Of a stretch of DNA of 64,000 nucleotides, positions 52,462 to 61,028 are shown piece by piece (position 1 is the first letter of the stretch; the number at the start of each line of letters is the position of its first letter). Under the pieces are notes generated by a model. The model did no database searches, had not been told where the DNA came from, and worked only from the letters and a program-made list of their open reading frames with translations. The DNA lies in assembly GCF_034479375.1 (NCBI RefSeq), contig NZ_CP140155.1:186001-250000 (forward strand). Reading direction: 5' to 3'. Origin of the DNA: Rhodopseudomonas palustris (lineage in GTDB: Bacteria > Pseudomonadota > Alphaproteobacteria > Rhizobiales > Xanthobacteraceae). The translations under genes and the position numbers were made by a program.

Positions 52462-52509
52462 CGTCGCGAACGGACCTGCCCGGGATGCCGGGCAGGTCCG
52501 TTCGCGACG
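52462..52509. promoter_or_regulatory. Perfect 22-base-stem hairpin upstream of hpnC
   Basis: A 22-base arm (52462-52483, CGTCGCGAACGGACC...) is exactly complementary to 52488-52509 around a GATG loop, ending 60 bases before the hpnC ATG. No U-tract follows, so it is not a standard intrinsic terminator. In an mRNA leader it would be a very stable structure; as DNA it is a large symmetric site. Confidence 0.7.
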
Positions 52510-52569
52510 TTTCCGTGCCTGAAATCAGTCGGAAACTTCCATGTCCGAAACAAGCGTTGGCCGGTGCCG

Positions 52570-53448
52570 ATGACGTCTGCGAGTGAACTGCGATCCGGCA
52601 AGACCCACCGGGACGAGAATTTTCCGGTCGCGTCGTGGATCATCCATCCGCGGCATCGCGAGCTGATTCTGGCGTTCTACAATTTCGTCCGCACCGCCGA
52701 CGACATCGCCGATCATGCGATGCTCGATGCCGCCACCAAGCTGAATTACCTCGATCTGCTCGAGGCCGAACTGCTCGGCCGCGGCGCGACCCAGCCGGAG
52801 GCGGTCGAACTGCGGCGTGCGCTGGCCGAGCGGGGGATGCCGCCGCGTCATGCGCTCGATGTGCTGATCGCGTTCCGGATGGACGTCACCAAGCTGCGCT
52901 ACGAGGATTGGGACGAGGTGATCCATTATTGCCGCTATTCGGCGATGCCTGTCGGTCGCTTCATGCTCGACGTCCATGGCGAGAGCACCTCGACCTGGCC
53001 GGCGTCGGACGCGTTGTGCGCCGGGCTGCAGATCAACAATCACCTGCAGGATTGCGGCAAGGATTATCGGAACCTCAATCGCGTCTACCTGCCGCGCGAC
53101 GCGCTGGATGTGGCAGGCGCCAAGGTCGAGGAACTGGGCCATCTGAAATCCTCGCCGGCGCTGCTGCGCTGCCTGCAGGGGCTCGCCGAACGCACCGACG
53201 TGCTGCTCGGCGAAGGCCGGCCGCTCGCCGCCGAGATCAAGGATTTCCGGCTCGGCCTGGAAGTCTCGGTGATCCAGGCGTTCGCCGATCGCATCGTGGA
53301 AATGCTCAAGCTGCGCGATCCGCTCAGCGAACGCGTGCACCCGAAGCCGATCGAATTCCTGTTCTCCACGATCGGCGCGGTCGGATCGGAGATCGCCCGT
53401 CGCACCTTTGGAAAGGGGCCGGTCTCGAACCCGGCGCCGCGCGCATGA
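52570..53448 (+). CDS. hpnC: Squalene synthesis protein HpnC
   Basis: A 292-residue trans-isoprenyl diphosphate synthase-fold protein of the squalene/phytoene synthase family. HpnC converts hydroxysqualene, made from presqualene diphosphate by HpnD action, in the HpnCDE route to squalene. The first aspartate motif is DDIAD at 44-48 and the second lies in NHLQDCGKDYRNLNRVYLPRD. The frame is open upstream to 52399 through the hairpin, but the ATG at 52570 gives the family N-terminus. The stop overlaps the hpnD start (ATGA), showing coupling in an hpnCDEFG operon. Confidence 0.9.
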   Translation: MTSASELRSGKTHRDENFPVASWIIHPRHRELILAFYNFVRTADDIADHAMLDAATKLNYLDLLEAELLGRGATQPEAVELRRALAERGMPPRHALDVLIAFRMDVTKLRYEDWDEVIHYCRYSAMPVGRFMLDVHGESTSTWPASDALCAGLQINNHLQDCGKDYRNLNRVYLPRDALDVAGAKVEELGHLKSSPALLRCLQGLAERTDVLLGEGRPLAAEIKDFRLGLEVSVIQAFADRIVEMLKLRDPLSERVHPKPIEFLFSTIGAVGSEIARRTFGKGPVSNPAPRA

Positions 53449-54284
53449 CCATGCAAGCCACGTCGGAACCCGCCGAGCACCAGGGCGTCGCGGTCGGCAG
53501 CTCGTTCTACGCCGCGATGCGCATCCTGCCGCGCCCGCAGCGCGAGGCGATGTTCCAGGTCTACAGCTTCTGCCGCTACGTCGACGACATCGCCGATTCC
53601 GACGAACCGCGCGACGTGCGGGCGGCCGGTCTGCAGCGCTGGCGCGACGATATCGACGCGCTGTATCGCGGCGCCCCGCCGCCGCGGCTCGCGGACTATC
53701 AGGGCTCGGTCCGGGCCTTCGGCCTGAAGCGCGAGGACTTTCTCGCGATCATCGACGGCATGGAAATGGACGTCGCGGCCGACATTCGCGCGCCGGCCGA
53801 CGCCACGCTCGATCTGTATTGCGATCGCGTCGCCAGCGCGGTCGGGCGGCTGTCGGTACGGATCTTCGGGCTGCCCGAGCAGGACGGCATCCTGCTGGCG
53901 CACCATCTCGGCCGCGCGCTGCAACTCACCAACATCCTGCGCGACATCGACGAGGATGCCGGCCTCGGCCGGCTGTATCTGCCGCGCGAAGGTCTGCTCG
54001 CCGCCGGCATCACCAGCGTCGATCCGACGACCGTCGCCGCGGATCCGGCGGTGCCGAACGTCTGCGCGCCGCTGGTGGCGCGCGCGCTCAAGCACTTCGA
54101 CGCCGCCGATGTGGTGATGAGCCGCAATCCGCGCCGGGTGGTCAAGGCGCCGCGGATCATGGGCAAGTACTATTTTTCGATCCTTCAACTCCTGATCGCG
54201 CGGGGCTTCGCGCCGCCGCGCGCGCCGGTCAAGCTCGGCAAGGCGTCGAAGATCGCCATCCTGCTGCAATACGCGATCGTCTGA
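53445..54284 (+). CDS. hpnD: Presqualene diphosphate synthase HpnD
   Basis: A 279-residue squalene/phytoene synthase-family enzyme that joins two farnesyl diphosphates to presqualene diphosphate, the first committed hopanoid step. The aspartate-rich motif FCRYVDDIADS (DDIAD at 47-51) and the second motif LTNILRDIDEDAGLGRLYLPRE are intact. The ATG at 53445 overlaps the hpnC stop and this gene's stop overlaps the hpnE ATG (TGATG). The frame runs further upstream but only inside hpnC. Confidence 0.92.
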   Translation: MTMQATSEPAEHQGVAVGSSFYAAMRILPRPQREAMFQVYSFCRYVDDIADSDEPRDVRAAGLQRWRDDIDALYRGAPPPRLADYQGSVRAFGLKREDFLAIIDGMEMDVAADIRAPADATLDLYCDRVASAVGRLSVRIFGLPEQDGILLAHHLGRALQLTNILRDIDEDAGLGRLYLPREGLLAAGITSVDPTTVAADPAVPNVCAPLVARALKHFDAADVVMSRNPRRVVKAPRIMGKYYFSILQLLIARGFAPPRAPVKLGKASKIAILLQYAIV

Positions 54285-55540
54285 TGCCCAAAACTGTTCA
54301 CGTCATCGGTGCTGGAATCTCCGGTCTCGCGGCCGCCACGAAGCTCGCGCGCGAGGGGCTGACCGTCCACGTCCACGAAGCGATGCAGCAGGCCGGCGGC
54401 CGCTGCCGCTCCTATTTCGATGCGCAGACCAATCTCGTGATCGACAATGGCAATCATCTGCTGCTGTCGGGCAACCACGCCGCGTGCGACTATGCGCGGT
54501 CGATCGGCACCGAGGCCGGGCTGGTCGGGCCGGAGCGCGCCGAGTTCGATTTCATGGATGTGAGATCGAATGCGCGTTGGAAGCTCGACCTCGGCAGCGG
54601 CCGGCTGCCGATGTGGCTGTTTGATGCCAGTCGCCGCGTGCCCGACACCTCGATCGGGGATTATCTCGGACTGGCGCCGCTGCTGTGGGCGCCGACCACC
54701 AAGCTGATCGGCGACACCATCCCGTGCCGCGGTCCGCTGTACGACCGGCTGGTGCAGCCGCTGCTGCTCGCGGCGCTCAACGTCGACCCGCCCGAGGGAT
54801 CGGCCGGGCTTGCGGGCGCGATCGTGCGCGAGACGCTGCTGGCCGGCGGCCATGCCTGCCGTCCGCTGATCGCCCGCGACGGCCTCAGCGCGGTGCTGGT
54901 CGAGCCGGCGGTCGAACTGCTGAAGCGCGGTGGCCCGGGCGTGCAGTTCGGCCACGAATTGCGGGCCTTGGCGCCGTCCGGCGACCGCGTCGGCGGCCTG
55001 GATTTCGGCGGCGAGGACGTGGTCGCGGTCGGCCCGGACGATGCGGTGGTGCTGGCGGTGCCGCCTCGGCCAGCGGCCTCGCTGCTGCCGGGGCTGAAGA
55101 CCCCGCAGGCCTACAGGGCGATCGTCAACGCCCACTTCAATTACGCGCCGCCGGCCGGGATGCCGGCGCTGACCGGGGTGATCGGCGGGGTTGTGGAATG
55201 GCTGTTCGCCTTCCCGAACCGGCTGTCGGTGACCATCAGCAATGCCGACCGGCTGGTCGACGCCCCGCGCGACCAGCTCGCCGCCTCGATCTGGGCCGAA
55301 ATCTGTCAGGTGGCTGGAATCACGGCGAATCTCCCGCCGTGGCAAATTGTCCGCGAGCGTCGGGCCACCTTCGAGGCTACACCGGCGCAGAATGCCCTGC
55401 GTCCGGGGCCGGTCACCCAGTGGAAAAACCTATTCCTCGCAGGCGATTGGACTGATACGGGGTTGCCGGCCACCATCGAGGGGTCGGTGCGGTCCGGGAA
55501 CCGGGCCGCAGACCTGGTGCTGGCGCTGGGTCAGGCCTGA
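54284..55540 (+). CDS. hpnE: Hydroxysqualene dehydroxylase/squalene-associated FAD desaturase HpnE
   Basis: A 418-residue FAD-dependent amine oxidase-fold enzyme that reduces hydroxysqualene to squalene in the HpnCDE route. The dinucleotide-binding motif HVIGAGISGLAAATKLAREG is at residues 6-25, and the C-terminal FAD block NLFLAGDWTDTGLPATIEGSVRSGNRAA is present. Start and stop arrangement (TGATG overlap with hpnD) indicates translational coupling. It ends 40 bases before the shc start. Confidence 0.92.
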   Translation: MPKTVHVIGAGISGLAAATKLAREGLTVHVHEAMQQAGGRCRSYFDAQTNLVIDNGNHLLLSGNHAACDYARSIGTEAGLVGPERAEFDFMDVRSNARWKLDLGSGRLPMWLFDASRRVPDTSIGDYLGLAPLLWAPTTKLIGDTIPCRGPLYDRLVQPLLLAALNVDPPEGSAGLAGAIVRETLLAGGHACRPLIARDGLSAVLVEPAVELLKRGGPGVQFGHELRALAPSGDRVGGLDFGGEDVVAVGPDDAVVLAVPPRPAASLLPGLKTPQAYRAIVNAHFNYAPPAGMPALTGVIGGVVEWLFAFPNRLSVTISNADRLVDAPRDQLAASIWAEICQVAGITANLPPWQIVRERRATFEATPAQNALRPGPVTQWKNLFLAGDWTDTGLPATIEGSVRSGNRAADLVLALGQA

Positions 55541-55580
55541 GCGCGAGCGCCGGCCGACAAGCACGGAGACTAGCAAGTCA

Positions 55581-57545
55581 ATGAATTTCGGCAATACCAA
55601 TCCGGGTGCGGAGCGCGGCAGGACGCTCGACGCCTCGATCGATGCGGCGCGCGCCGCGCTTCTCGGCTATCGGCGCGATGACGGCCATTGGGTATTCGAG
55701 CTCGAGGCCGATTGTACCATTCCGGCCGAATACGTTCTGCTGCGGCACTATCTCGGCGAGCCGGTCGACGCCGTGCTGGAGGGCAAGATCGCCGTCTATC
55801 TGCGGCGGACCCAGGGCGCGCATGGCGGCTGGCCGCTGGTGCACGACGGCGAGTTCGACATCAGCGCGACGGTGAAGGCCTATTTCGCCCTGAAGATGAT
55901 CGGCGACAGCATCGACGCGCCGCATATGGCGCGGGCGCGCGAAGCGATCCTGTCGCGCGGCGGCGCCATCCACGTCAACGTGTTCACGCGGTTTCTGCTG
56001 TCGATGTTCGGCATCCTGACCTGGCGCAGCGTGCCGGTCCTGCCGGTCGAGATCATGCTGCTGCCGATGTGGGCGCCGTTCCACCTCAACAAGATCTCGT
56101 ACTGGGCGCGCGCCACGATCGTGCCGCTGATGGTGCTGGCGGCGGTGAAGCCGCGCGCCGTCAACAAACTCGATATCGGGCTCGATGAACTGTTCCTGCA
56201 GGACCCGCAATCGATCGGCATGCCGGCCAAGGCGCCGCATCAGAGCTGGGGGCTGTTCACGCTGTTCGGCTCGATCGACGCGGTGCTGCGGGTGATCGAG
56301 CCGCTGATCCCGAAGAAGCTGCGCAATTACGCCATCGGTCGCGCCGTCGCCTGGGTCGAGGAGCGGCTGAACGGCGAGGATGGGCTCGGCGCGATCTATC
56401 CGCCGATGGCCAACACCGTGATGATGTACAAGGTGCTCGGCTATGGCGAGGACCATCCGCCGCGTGCCATCACCCGGCGCGGAATCGAACTGCTGCTGGT
56501 GATCCACGACGACGAGGCCTACTGCCAGCCCTGCGTGTCGCCGATCTGGGACACCGCGCTGACCTGCCATGCGCTGCTGGAGTCAGGTGGCGCCGATGCG
56601 GTCGGGCCGATGCGGGGCGGGCTCGACTGGCTGGTGCCGAAGCAGGTGCTCGACCTCAGGGGCGACTGGGCGGTGAAGGCCCCCAATGTCCGGCCCGGTG
56701 GCTGGGCGTTCCAGTACAACAACGCGCATTACCCCGATCTGGACGACACCGCGGTGGTGGTGATGGCGCTCGACCGCGCCCGCCGCGACCAGCCGAGTGC
56801 CGCCTACGACAATGCGATCGCGCGTGGCCGCGAGTGGATCGAGGGGATGCAGAGCGACGATGGCGGCTGGGCTGCCTTCGATGTGAACAACACCGAGTAT
56901 TATTTGAACAATATCCCGTTCTCGGACCACGGCGCGATGCTCGACCCGCCGACCGAGGACGTGACCGCCCGCTGCGTCTCGATGCTGGCGCAGCTCGGCG
57001 AGACCCCGGAGACCAGCCCGGCGCTGGCGCGAGGCGTCGCCTATCTGCGCAAGACCCAGCTCGCCGAAGGCTCGTGGTACGGCCGCTGGGGCATGAACTA
57101 CATCTACGGAACATGGTCGGTGCTGTGCGCGCTGAATGCCGCCGGCGTCGACCATCAGGATCCGGCGATGCGCAAGGCGGTCGACTGGCTGGCGTCGGTT
57201 CAGAACGCCGACGGCGGCTGGGGCGAGGACGCGGTCAGCTATCGGCTCGACTACAGGGGCTACGAAAGTGCATCGTCCACGGCGTCGCAAACGGCATGGG
57301 CTTTGCTAGCATTGATGGCTGCCGGGGAAGTCGATCATCCGGCGGTGGTGCGCGGGGTTGAGTACCTAAAAACCACACAGACCGAAAAAGGCGTGTGGGA
57401 CGAGCAGCGCTACACCGCTACAGGCTTTCCGCGGGTGTTTTATCTGCGATATCATGGCTACTCAAAGTTCTTTCCGCTCTGGGCGATGGCGCGGTACCGG
57501 AATTTGAGAGCCACGAACAGCAAGGTCGTAGGGGTCGGAATGTGA
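55581..57545 (+). CDS. shc: Squalene-hopene cyclase
   Basis: A 654-residue class II triterpene cyclase (HpnF) turning squalene into hopene and diplopterol at the inner membrane. The catalytic DxDDTA motif is at 386-391 (DLDDTA), with D388 as general acid. Several QW repeats are visible (for example QNADGGWGED near 545 and QSDDGGWAAFD near 430), along with the C-terminal TGFPRVFYLRYHGYSKFFPL block. Length is normal. The stop overlaps the hpnG GTG start (GTGA). Confidence 0.96.
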   Translation: MNFGNTNPGAERGRTLDASIDAARAALLGYRRDDGHWVFELEADCTIPAEYVLLRHYLGEPVDAVLEGKIAVYLRRTQGAHGGWPLVHDGEFDISATVKAYFALKMIGDSIDAPHMARAREAILSRGGAIHVNVFTRFLLSMFGILTWRSVPVLPVEIMLLPMWAPFHLNKISYWARATIVPLMVLAAVKPRAVNKLDIGLDELFLQDPQSIGMPAKAPHQSWGLFTLFGSIDAVLRVIEPLIPKKLRNYAIGRAVAWVEERLNGEDGLGAIYPPMANTVMMYKVLGYGEDHPPRAITRRGIELLLVIHDDEAYCQPCVSPIWDTALTCHALLESGGADAVGPMRGGLDWLVPKQVLDLRGDWAVKAPNVRPGGWAFQYNNAHYPDLDDTAVVVMALDRARRDQPSAAYDNAIARGREWIEGMQSDDGGWAAFDVNNTEYYLNNIPFSDHGAMLDPPTEDVTARCVSMLAQLGETPETSPALARGVAYLRKTQLAEGSWYGRWGMNYIYGTWSVLCALNAAGVDHQDPAMRKAVDWLASVQNADGGWGEDAVSYRLDYRGYESASSTASQTAWALLALMAAGEVDHPAVVRGVEYLKTTQTEKGVWDEQRYTATGFPRVFYLRYHGYSKFFPLWAMARYRNLRATNSKVVGVGM

Positions 57546-58300
57546 TTCTGGGGGCTAGGGGCGACGCGGCCGCGGAGCGAGATCCGCGACCGGTTCTGAT
57601 TGTGACGGGGCTGATCCAGGAAGCGAAAATCGCTGAAGGGCCGGGTCTCACGGTCATCTGCAGCAGTAGCGATCCGAAGCAGTTGCGCCGGATGATGGCG
57701 AGCTTCGATGCGTCGTCGATCCGCGGCGTCATCAGCTTCGGCGTCGCCGGCGGGCTCGATCCGTCGCTGAAAGCCGGTGATGTCGTGATCGCGACCCAGG
57801 TTGTGGCGGGTGAACGTCGCTGGGCCTCGGAAGTTTCCTTGAGCGACGAATTATTGCGAAGCGCCGGACTTGGACGCCAGCGCGTGGTGCGCGGCGGTCT
57901 GGTCGGGGCGGAGCAGGTCGTGGCGGCGCGTGCCGCCAAGGCCCTGCTGCACCTGGAGACTGGCGCGGCCGCAGTCGACATGGAAAGCCACATCGCCGCC
58001 GATTACGCCGAAGCGGCCAGGCTGCCGTTCGCCGCGTTGCGCGTGATCAGCGATCCGGCCAGCCGCAGCCTGCCGCAGATGGTGTCCACCGCGATCAAGC
58101 CGAACGGCGATATCGACCTGCGCAAGGTTCTGAGTGGGCTGGCGCGTCACCCGACGTCGATCCGGTCGCTGGTCTCGACCGGAATCGACTTCAATCGGGC
58201 GCTCCGCAGCCTGCGCGGCTGCCGCAGCTTCGTGCTTGACGCCGTGATTGGCGGCGGCGGCGGCAGCAGCAGCGGCGGCCTCGTCGCGGCGGATCTCTGA
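57542..58300 (+). CDS. hpnG: Adenosylhopane nucleosidase/phosphorylase HpnG, with aberrant C-terminus
   Basis: A 252-residue nucleoside phosphorylase-fold protein that removes adenine from adenosylhopane, leading to ribosylhopane and bacteriohopanetetrol. Family blocks are VLIVTGLIQEAKIAEGPGL, RGVISFGVAGGLDPSLKAGDVVIATQV and AAAVDMESHIAADYAEAARLPFAALRVISDPA. The GTG start overlaps the shc stop. The last about 16 codons (GGGGGSSSGGLVAADL) and the stop itself are supplied by sequence that is antisense to a duplicated hpnH 3' end (see the remnant at 58275), so the natural C-terminus has probably been replaced. Confidence 0.9.
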   Translation: MILGARGDAAAERDPRPVLIVTGLIQEAKIAEGPGLTVICSSSDPKQLRRMMASFDASSIRGVISFGVAGGLDPSLKAGDVVIATQVVAGERRWASEVSLSDELLRSAGLGRQRVVRGGLVGAEQVVAARAAKALLHLETGAAAVDMESHIAADYAEAARLPFAALRVISDPASRSLPQMVSTAIKPNGDIDLRKVLSGLARHPTSIRSLVSTGIDFNRALRSLRGCRSFVLDAVIGGGGGSSSGGLVAADL

Positions 58301-58358
58301 CAGCGTCTTCTGGACCTGATCAGGAAGTCCACTGAGCAGGCCGCAGCTTTGTCAGATC
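58275..58358 (-). pseudogene. Remnant of an hpnH 3' end, overlapping hpnG and followed by an S41 peptidase gene
   Basis: Bases 58275-58318 match 59859-59902 in the intact hpnH at 43 of 44 positions, and weaker similarity continues to about 58358. Read on the - strand it encodes (D)QVQKTLSEIRRDEAA as in HpnH. Upstream, separated by a frameshift and stop, is LDLTKLRPAQW against HpnH IDLSNQRPAQY. It is a decayed, frameshifted copy of the hpnH tail with no start or catalytic region. Confidence 0.8.
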
Positions 58359-58621
58359 CAAGGCCGGACCGCGCCAGCGACTTCGGTCGGGTGTAAGGCG
58401 CGGCTTGGCCTCGCGGTTCGGTGATCGATTGTCGCCGACACGGGATCCCCCTCGATCGCCTCGGATTGCAGATCTTGAAAGGCCGTTTGGCGAGACGCGT
58501 GTGCGGCATTGGCTGACTGCGGCTCATCGGTGCTTTTCGAATTGTGAGGGTCGGGTATGGCCCAATGCCGATAACGGCGTCATAAATTGGCCCCGGAACG
58601 GGCGCTCACTGCGGTGAGTTT
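58359..58621. other. Gap between the hpnH remnant and the S41 peptidase gene
   Basis: No gene is evident. Traces of hpnH similarity fade within about the first 30 bases (GP(A)LDL register). The rest is unremarkable sequence with more A/T than the hopanoid genes, ending in the CGGTGAG sequence before the GTG start. Confidence 0.5.
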
Positions 58622-59644
58622 GTGAACAGCAGAAAGATCCAGATGCTGTCTCCGCGGTCGTCCTTCCTCATTTCGTGCGTCGCGACCATTGCCGCGATCG
58701 TCACGGTGGCATCCACCGCAAATGCCGAGCTGGTTTCCGTTAGCGCCAAGCACTCGTCATTGGATCGGACAACCGTAAGTAAGGTGATCGGCGGCATCGC
58801 GCTCGAATTGCGGGAAGGCTATGTTTTCCCCCATTTGGGAGTGCAGGCGGCGGATGCCGTGGAGAAGGCATTGAGAGACGACGTCTATGCTGGCGTCACC
58901 GATCCAGCGACGTTCGCGCAGCAACTGACCGAACAACTCCGCGCGATCACCAAGGATACCCATATGCGGGTGATCTTTGGCTCGCCGTTCGGCAGTCAGC
59001 CTCCGCCTGCCGCGCCGCAGGATGCCGGTTTCGAAGTGAAGCGGCTGGAGGGAAATGTCGGATACATTCACTTGGCGCGGTTTGTTCCGCCCGAGATTTT
59101 CAGGCCCGCTGCTGACGAAGCCATGCGCGGTTTGGTTGATACTGCGGCGCTCATCATCGATATGCGGGACAATGGCGGCGGACATCCGGCATCCGTGGCC
59201 TACCTGATCAGTTTCCTGCTCGACCCGGCCAAGCGTGTTCATATCAACGATCTGATCTGGCGAAATCGGGGGATGTCGACGTTCAGAACGGAATCGTTCT
59301 GGAGTTCTCCGACTCCGGTGAACTATATCGGCAAGCCCGTCTATGTCCTGGTTGGGCCGAAGACCTATTCGGCGGGAGAGGAATTTGCCTACGATGCGCA
59401 AGCGCTCCATTGCGCGACTGTCATCGGCGAAAGAACCCGCGGCGGAGCAAACCCGGGCGGTCTGAAAGACCTTGGTTCCGATCTGTTCGTGGTCGTGCCG
59501 ACTGGAAGGGCGGAAAACCCGGTTACGCACGGCAATTGGGGCGGGATCGGTGTGCGGCCCGACGTTCAGGCTACGCTCGAAGCCACCAAGGAAGTTGCCG
59601 TCGCGATGGCGAAGGGCCAACCCGCTCCACCAACGGCGCAGTGA
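58622..59644 (+). CDS. S41-family (C-terminal processing/IRBP-type) peptidase, exported
   Basis: A 340-residue protein with an N-terminal signal peptide (about 1-36, ending ASTANA). Its S41 domain has the nucleophile S250 in GPKTYSAGEEFAYDAQAL, preceded by LIIDMRDNGGGHPASV and followed by GERTRGGANPGG and GNWGGIGVRPDV. An N-terminal helical S41 subdomain precedes it, and no PDZ domain is visible, as in the IRBP-like branch. Base use is clearly less GC-rich than the flanking hopanoid genes and it interrupts the hopanoid locus, so it was probably acquired. An alternative start is the ATG at 58643. Confidence 0.83.
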   Translation: MNSRKIQMLSPRSSFLISCVATIAAIVTVASTANAELVSVSAKHSSLDRTTVSKVIGGIALELREGYVFPHLGVQAADAVEKALRDDVYAGVTDPATFAQQLTEQLRAITKDTHMRVIFGSPFGSQPPPAAPQDAGFEVKRLEGNVGYIHLARFVPPEIFRPAADEAMRGLVDTAALIIDMRDNGGGHPASVAYLISFLLDPAKRVHINDLIWRNRGMSTFRTESFWSSPTPVNYIGKPVYVLVGPKTYSAGEEFAYDAQALHCATVIGERTRGGANPGGLKDLGSDLFVVVPTGRAENPVTHGNWGGIGVRPDVQATLEATKEVAVAMAKGQPAPPTAQ

Positions 59645-59752
59645 CAGAACGGTGTCGGCCTGCGGGTCGCATCTCTGCGGTGCCGCGTCTCGAAAGAACG
59701 TTCGCCATTCGCGAAACGAATTTTCGATAAATTCAGATCATCAATTGCCGAC

Positions 59753-59779
59753 AAAAAACGCGGCTCGATGGCCGCGTTT
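59753..59779. terminator. Terminator for hpnH (bidirectional)
   Basis: A 9-base stem AAACGCGGC/GCCGCGTTT with a TCGATG loop. A run of six A on the left reads as a U-tract for the leftward hpnH transcript, and TTTC/TTCTT on the right serves the peptidase gene. It lies 27 bases beyond the hpnH stop. Confidence 0.8.
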
Positions 59780-59806
59780 CTTCTTGAGTGAACCGATGAC
59801 TGCAGC

Positions 59807-60973
59807 TCAGGCCGCGGTGGAGGCCTGCGGTTGCGGCTGATGCTTGGCGGCGGCCGCTGCGGCCTCGTCGCGGCGGATCTCTGACAACGTCTTCTGGACC
59901 TGCTCGGTGAAGATGTACTGAGCCGGACGCTGGTTCGACAGATCGATCTCGGGCGCCATCGGCCCCGAGGTCCGGATCCCGCGCAGCGCGACCCACGCCG
60001 CCTTCAGCGGATTGTTGAGCGACGCCGTCGCGGCGGTCGGCTCGTAGCCGCAATGCGCCATGCAGTCGGCGCACTTCTCGTATTTCCCGGTGCCGTAGGA
60101 ATCCCAGTCGGTGGTCTCCATCAGCTCCTTGAAGGTCTTGGTATAGCCTTCACCGAGCAGATAGCAGGGCTTCTGCCAGCCGAAGATGTTGCGCGCGGGC
60201 ATGCCCCAGGGGGTGCATTCGAACGACTGGTTGCCGGCCAGGAAGTCCAGGAACAGGCCGGAATGCATGAAGTTCCACTTCTTGCCCTTGCCGAGTTCGA
60301 ACACCTTGCGAAACAGGTTCTTGGTGTTGGTGCGGTTCAGGAAGTGTTCCTGATCCGGCGCCCGCTCGTAGGCGTAGCCCGGTGACATCGAGACGCCGAC
60401 GCCCAGCTCCGCGGTGAGGTCGAGGAATTTGGCGATCTCTTCGGCCGGATGGTTGTCGAAGATCGTCGCATTGACGTTGACGGTGAAGCCCTTGGCCCTG
60501 GCCGCCTTGATCGCCTTCAGCGCGCGGTCGAACGTGCCGGGCTGCGACACCGCCTTGTCGTGGTGCTCCTTGAGGCCGTCGAGATGCACCGAGAAGAACA
60601 GATAGGGCGAGGGCTCGAACAGATGCAGCTTCTTCTCGAGCAGCAACGCGTTGGTGCACAGCGACACGAATTTCTTGCGCGCCACCAGGCCACGCACGAT
60701 CTCACCGATCTCGCGATGGATCAGCGGCTCGCCGCCGGGGATCGCCACCATCGGCGCGCCGCATTCTTCGGCCGCGTCCCAGCATTCCTGTGCACTCATG
60801 CGGCGATCCAGGATGGCGTCGGGATAGTCGATCTTGCCGCAGCCGACGCAGGCGAGGTTGCAGCGGAACAGCGGCTCCAGCATCAGCACCAGCGGGTAGC
60901 GCTTGCGGCCCAGCAGCTTCTGCTTGAGCAGATAGCCGCCGATCACCAGCTCTTTGTGAAACGGTATTGCCAT
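59807..60973 (-). CDS. hpnH: Adenosylhopane synthase HpnH (radical SAM)
   Basis: A 388-residue radical SAM enzyme that adds the 5'-deoxyadenosyl group to hopene, the first step to extended hopanoids. The cluster cysteines are C38-x3-C42-x2-C45 (CNLACVGC). A later Cys-rich tail (EKCADCMAHCGYEP) is typical of the family. The C-terminal extension (EQVQKTLSEIRRDEAAAAAAKHQ) is Ala-rich and its 3' end is duplicated next to hpnG. The ATG at 60973 (MAIPFHKELVIGG) is preferred over an upstream in-frame start. It is transcribed opposite to hpnCDEFG and follows ispH. Confidence 0.94.
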   Translation of the reverse strand: MAIPFHKELVIGGYLLKQKLLGRKRYPLVLMLEPLFRCNLACVGCGKIDYPDAILDRRMSAQECWDAAEECGAPMVAIPGGEPLIHREIGEIVRGLVARKKFVSLCTNALLLEKKLHLFEPSPYLFFSVHLDGLKEHHDKAVSQPGTFDRALKAIKAARAKGFTVNVNATIFDNHPAEEIAKFLDLTAELGVGVSMSPGYAYERAPDQEHFLNRTNTKNLFRKVFELGKGKKWNFMHSGLFLDFLAGNQSFECTPWGMPARNIFGWQKPCYLLGEGYTKTFKELMETTDWDSYGTGKYEKCADCMAHCGYEPTAATASLNNPLKAAWVALRGIRTSGPMAPEIDLSNQRPAQYIFTEQVQKTLSEIRRDEAAAAAAKHQPQPQASTAA

Positions 60974-61028
60974 TACGTGTGCTTCTCTTTCGTGCAAATC
61001 ATCAACATGCGGATCTGGATCTTCCTGG

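Noticed and set aside
58270..58300. Poly-glycine/serine codons at the hpnG end as a functional linker
   Set aside because: Explained better as antisense of the Ala-rich hpnH tail (GCC/GCT alanine codons), not as an evolved linker.
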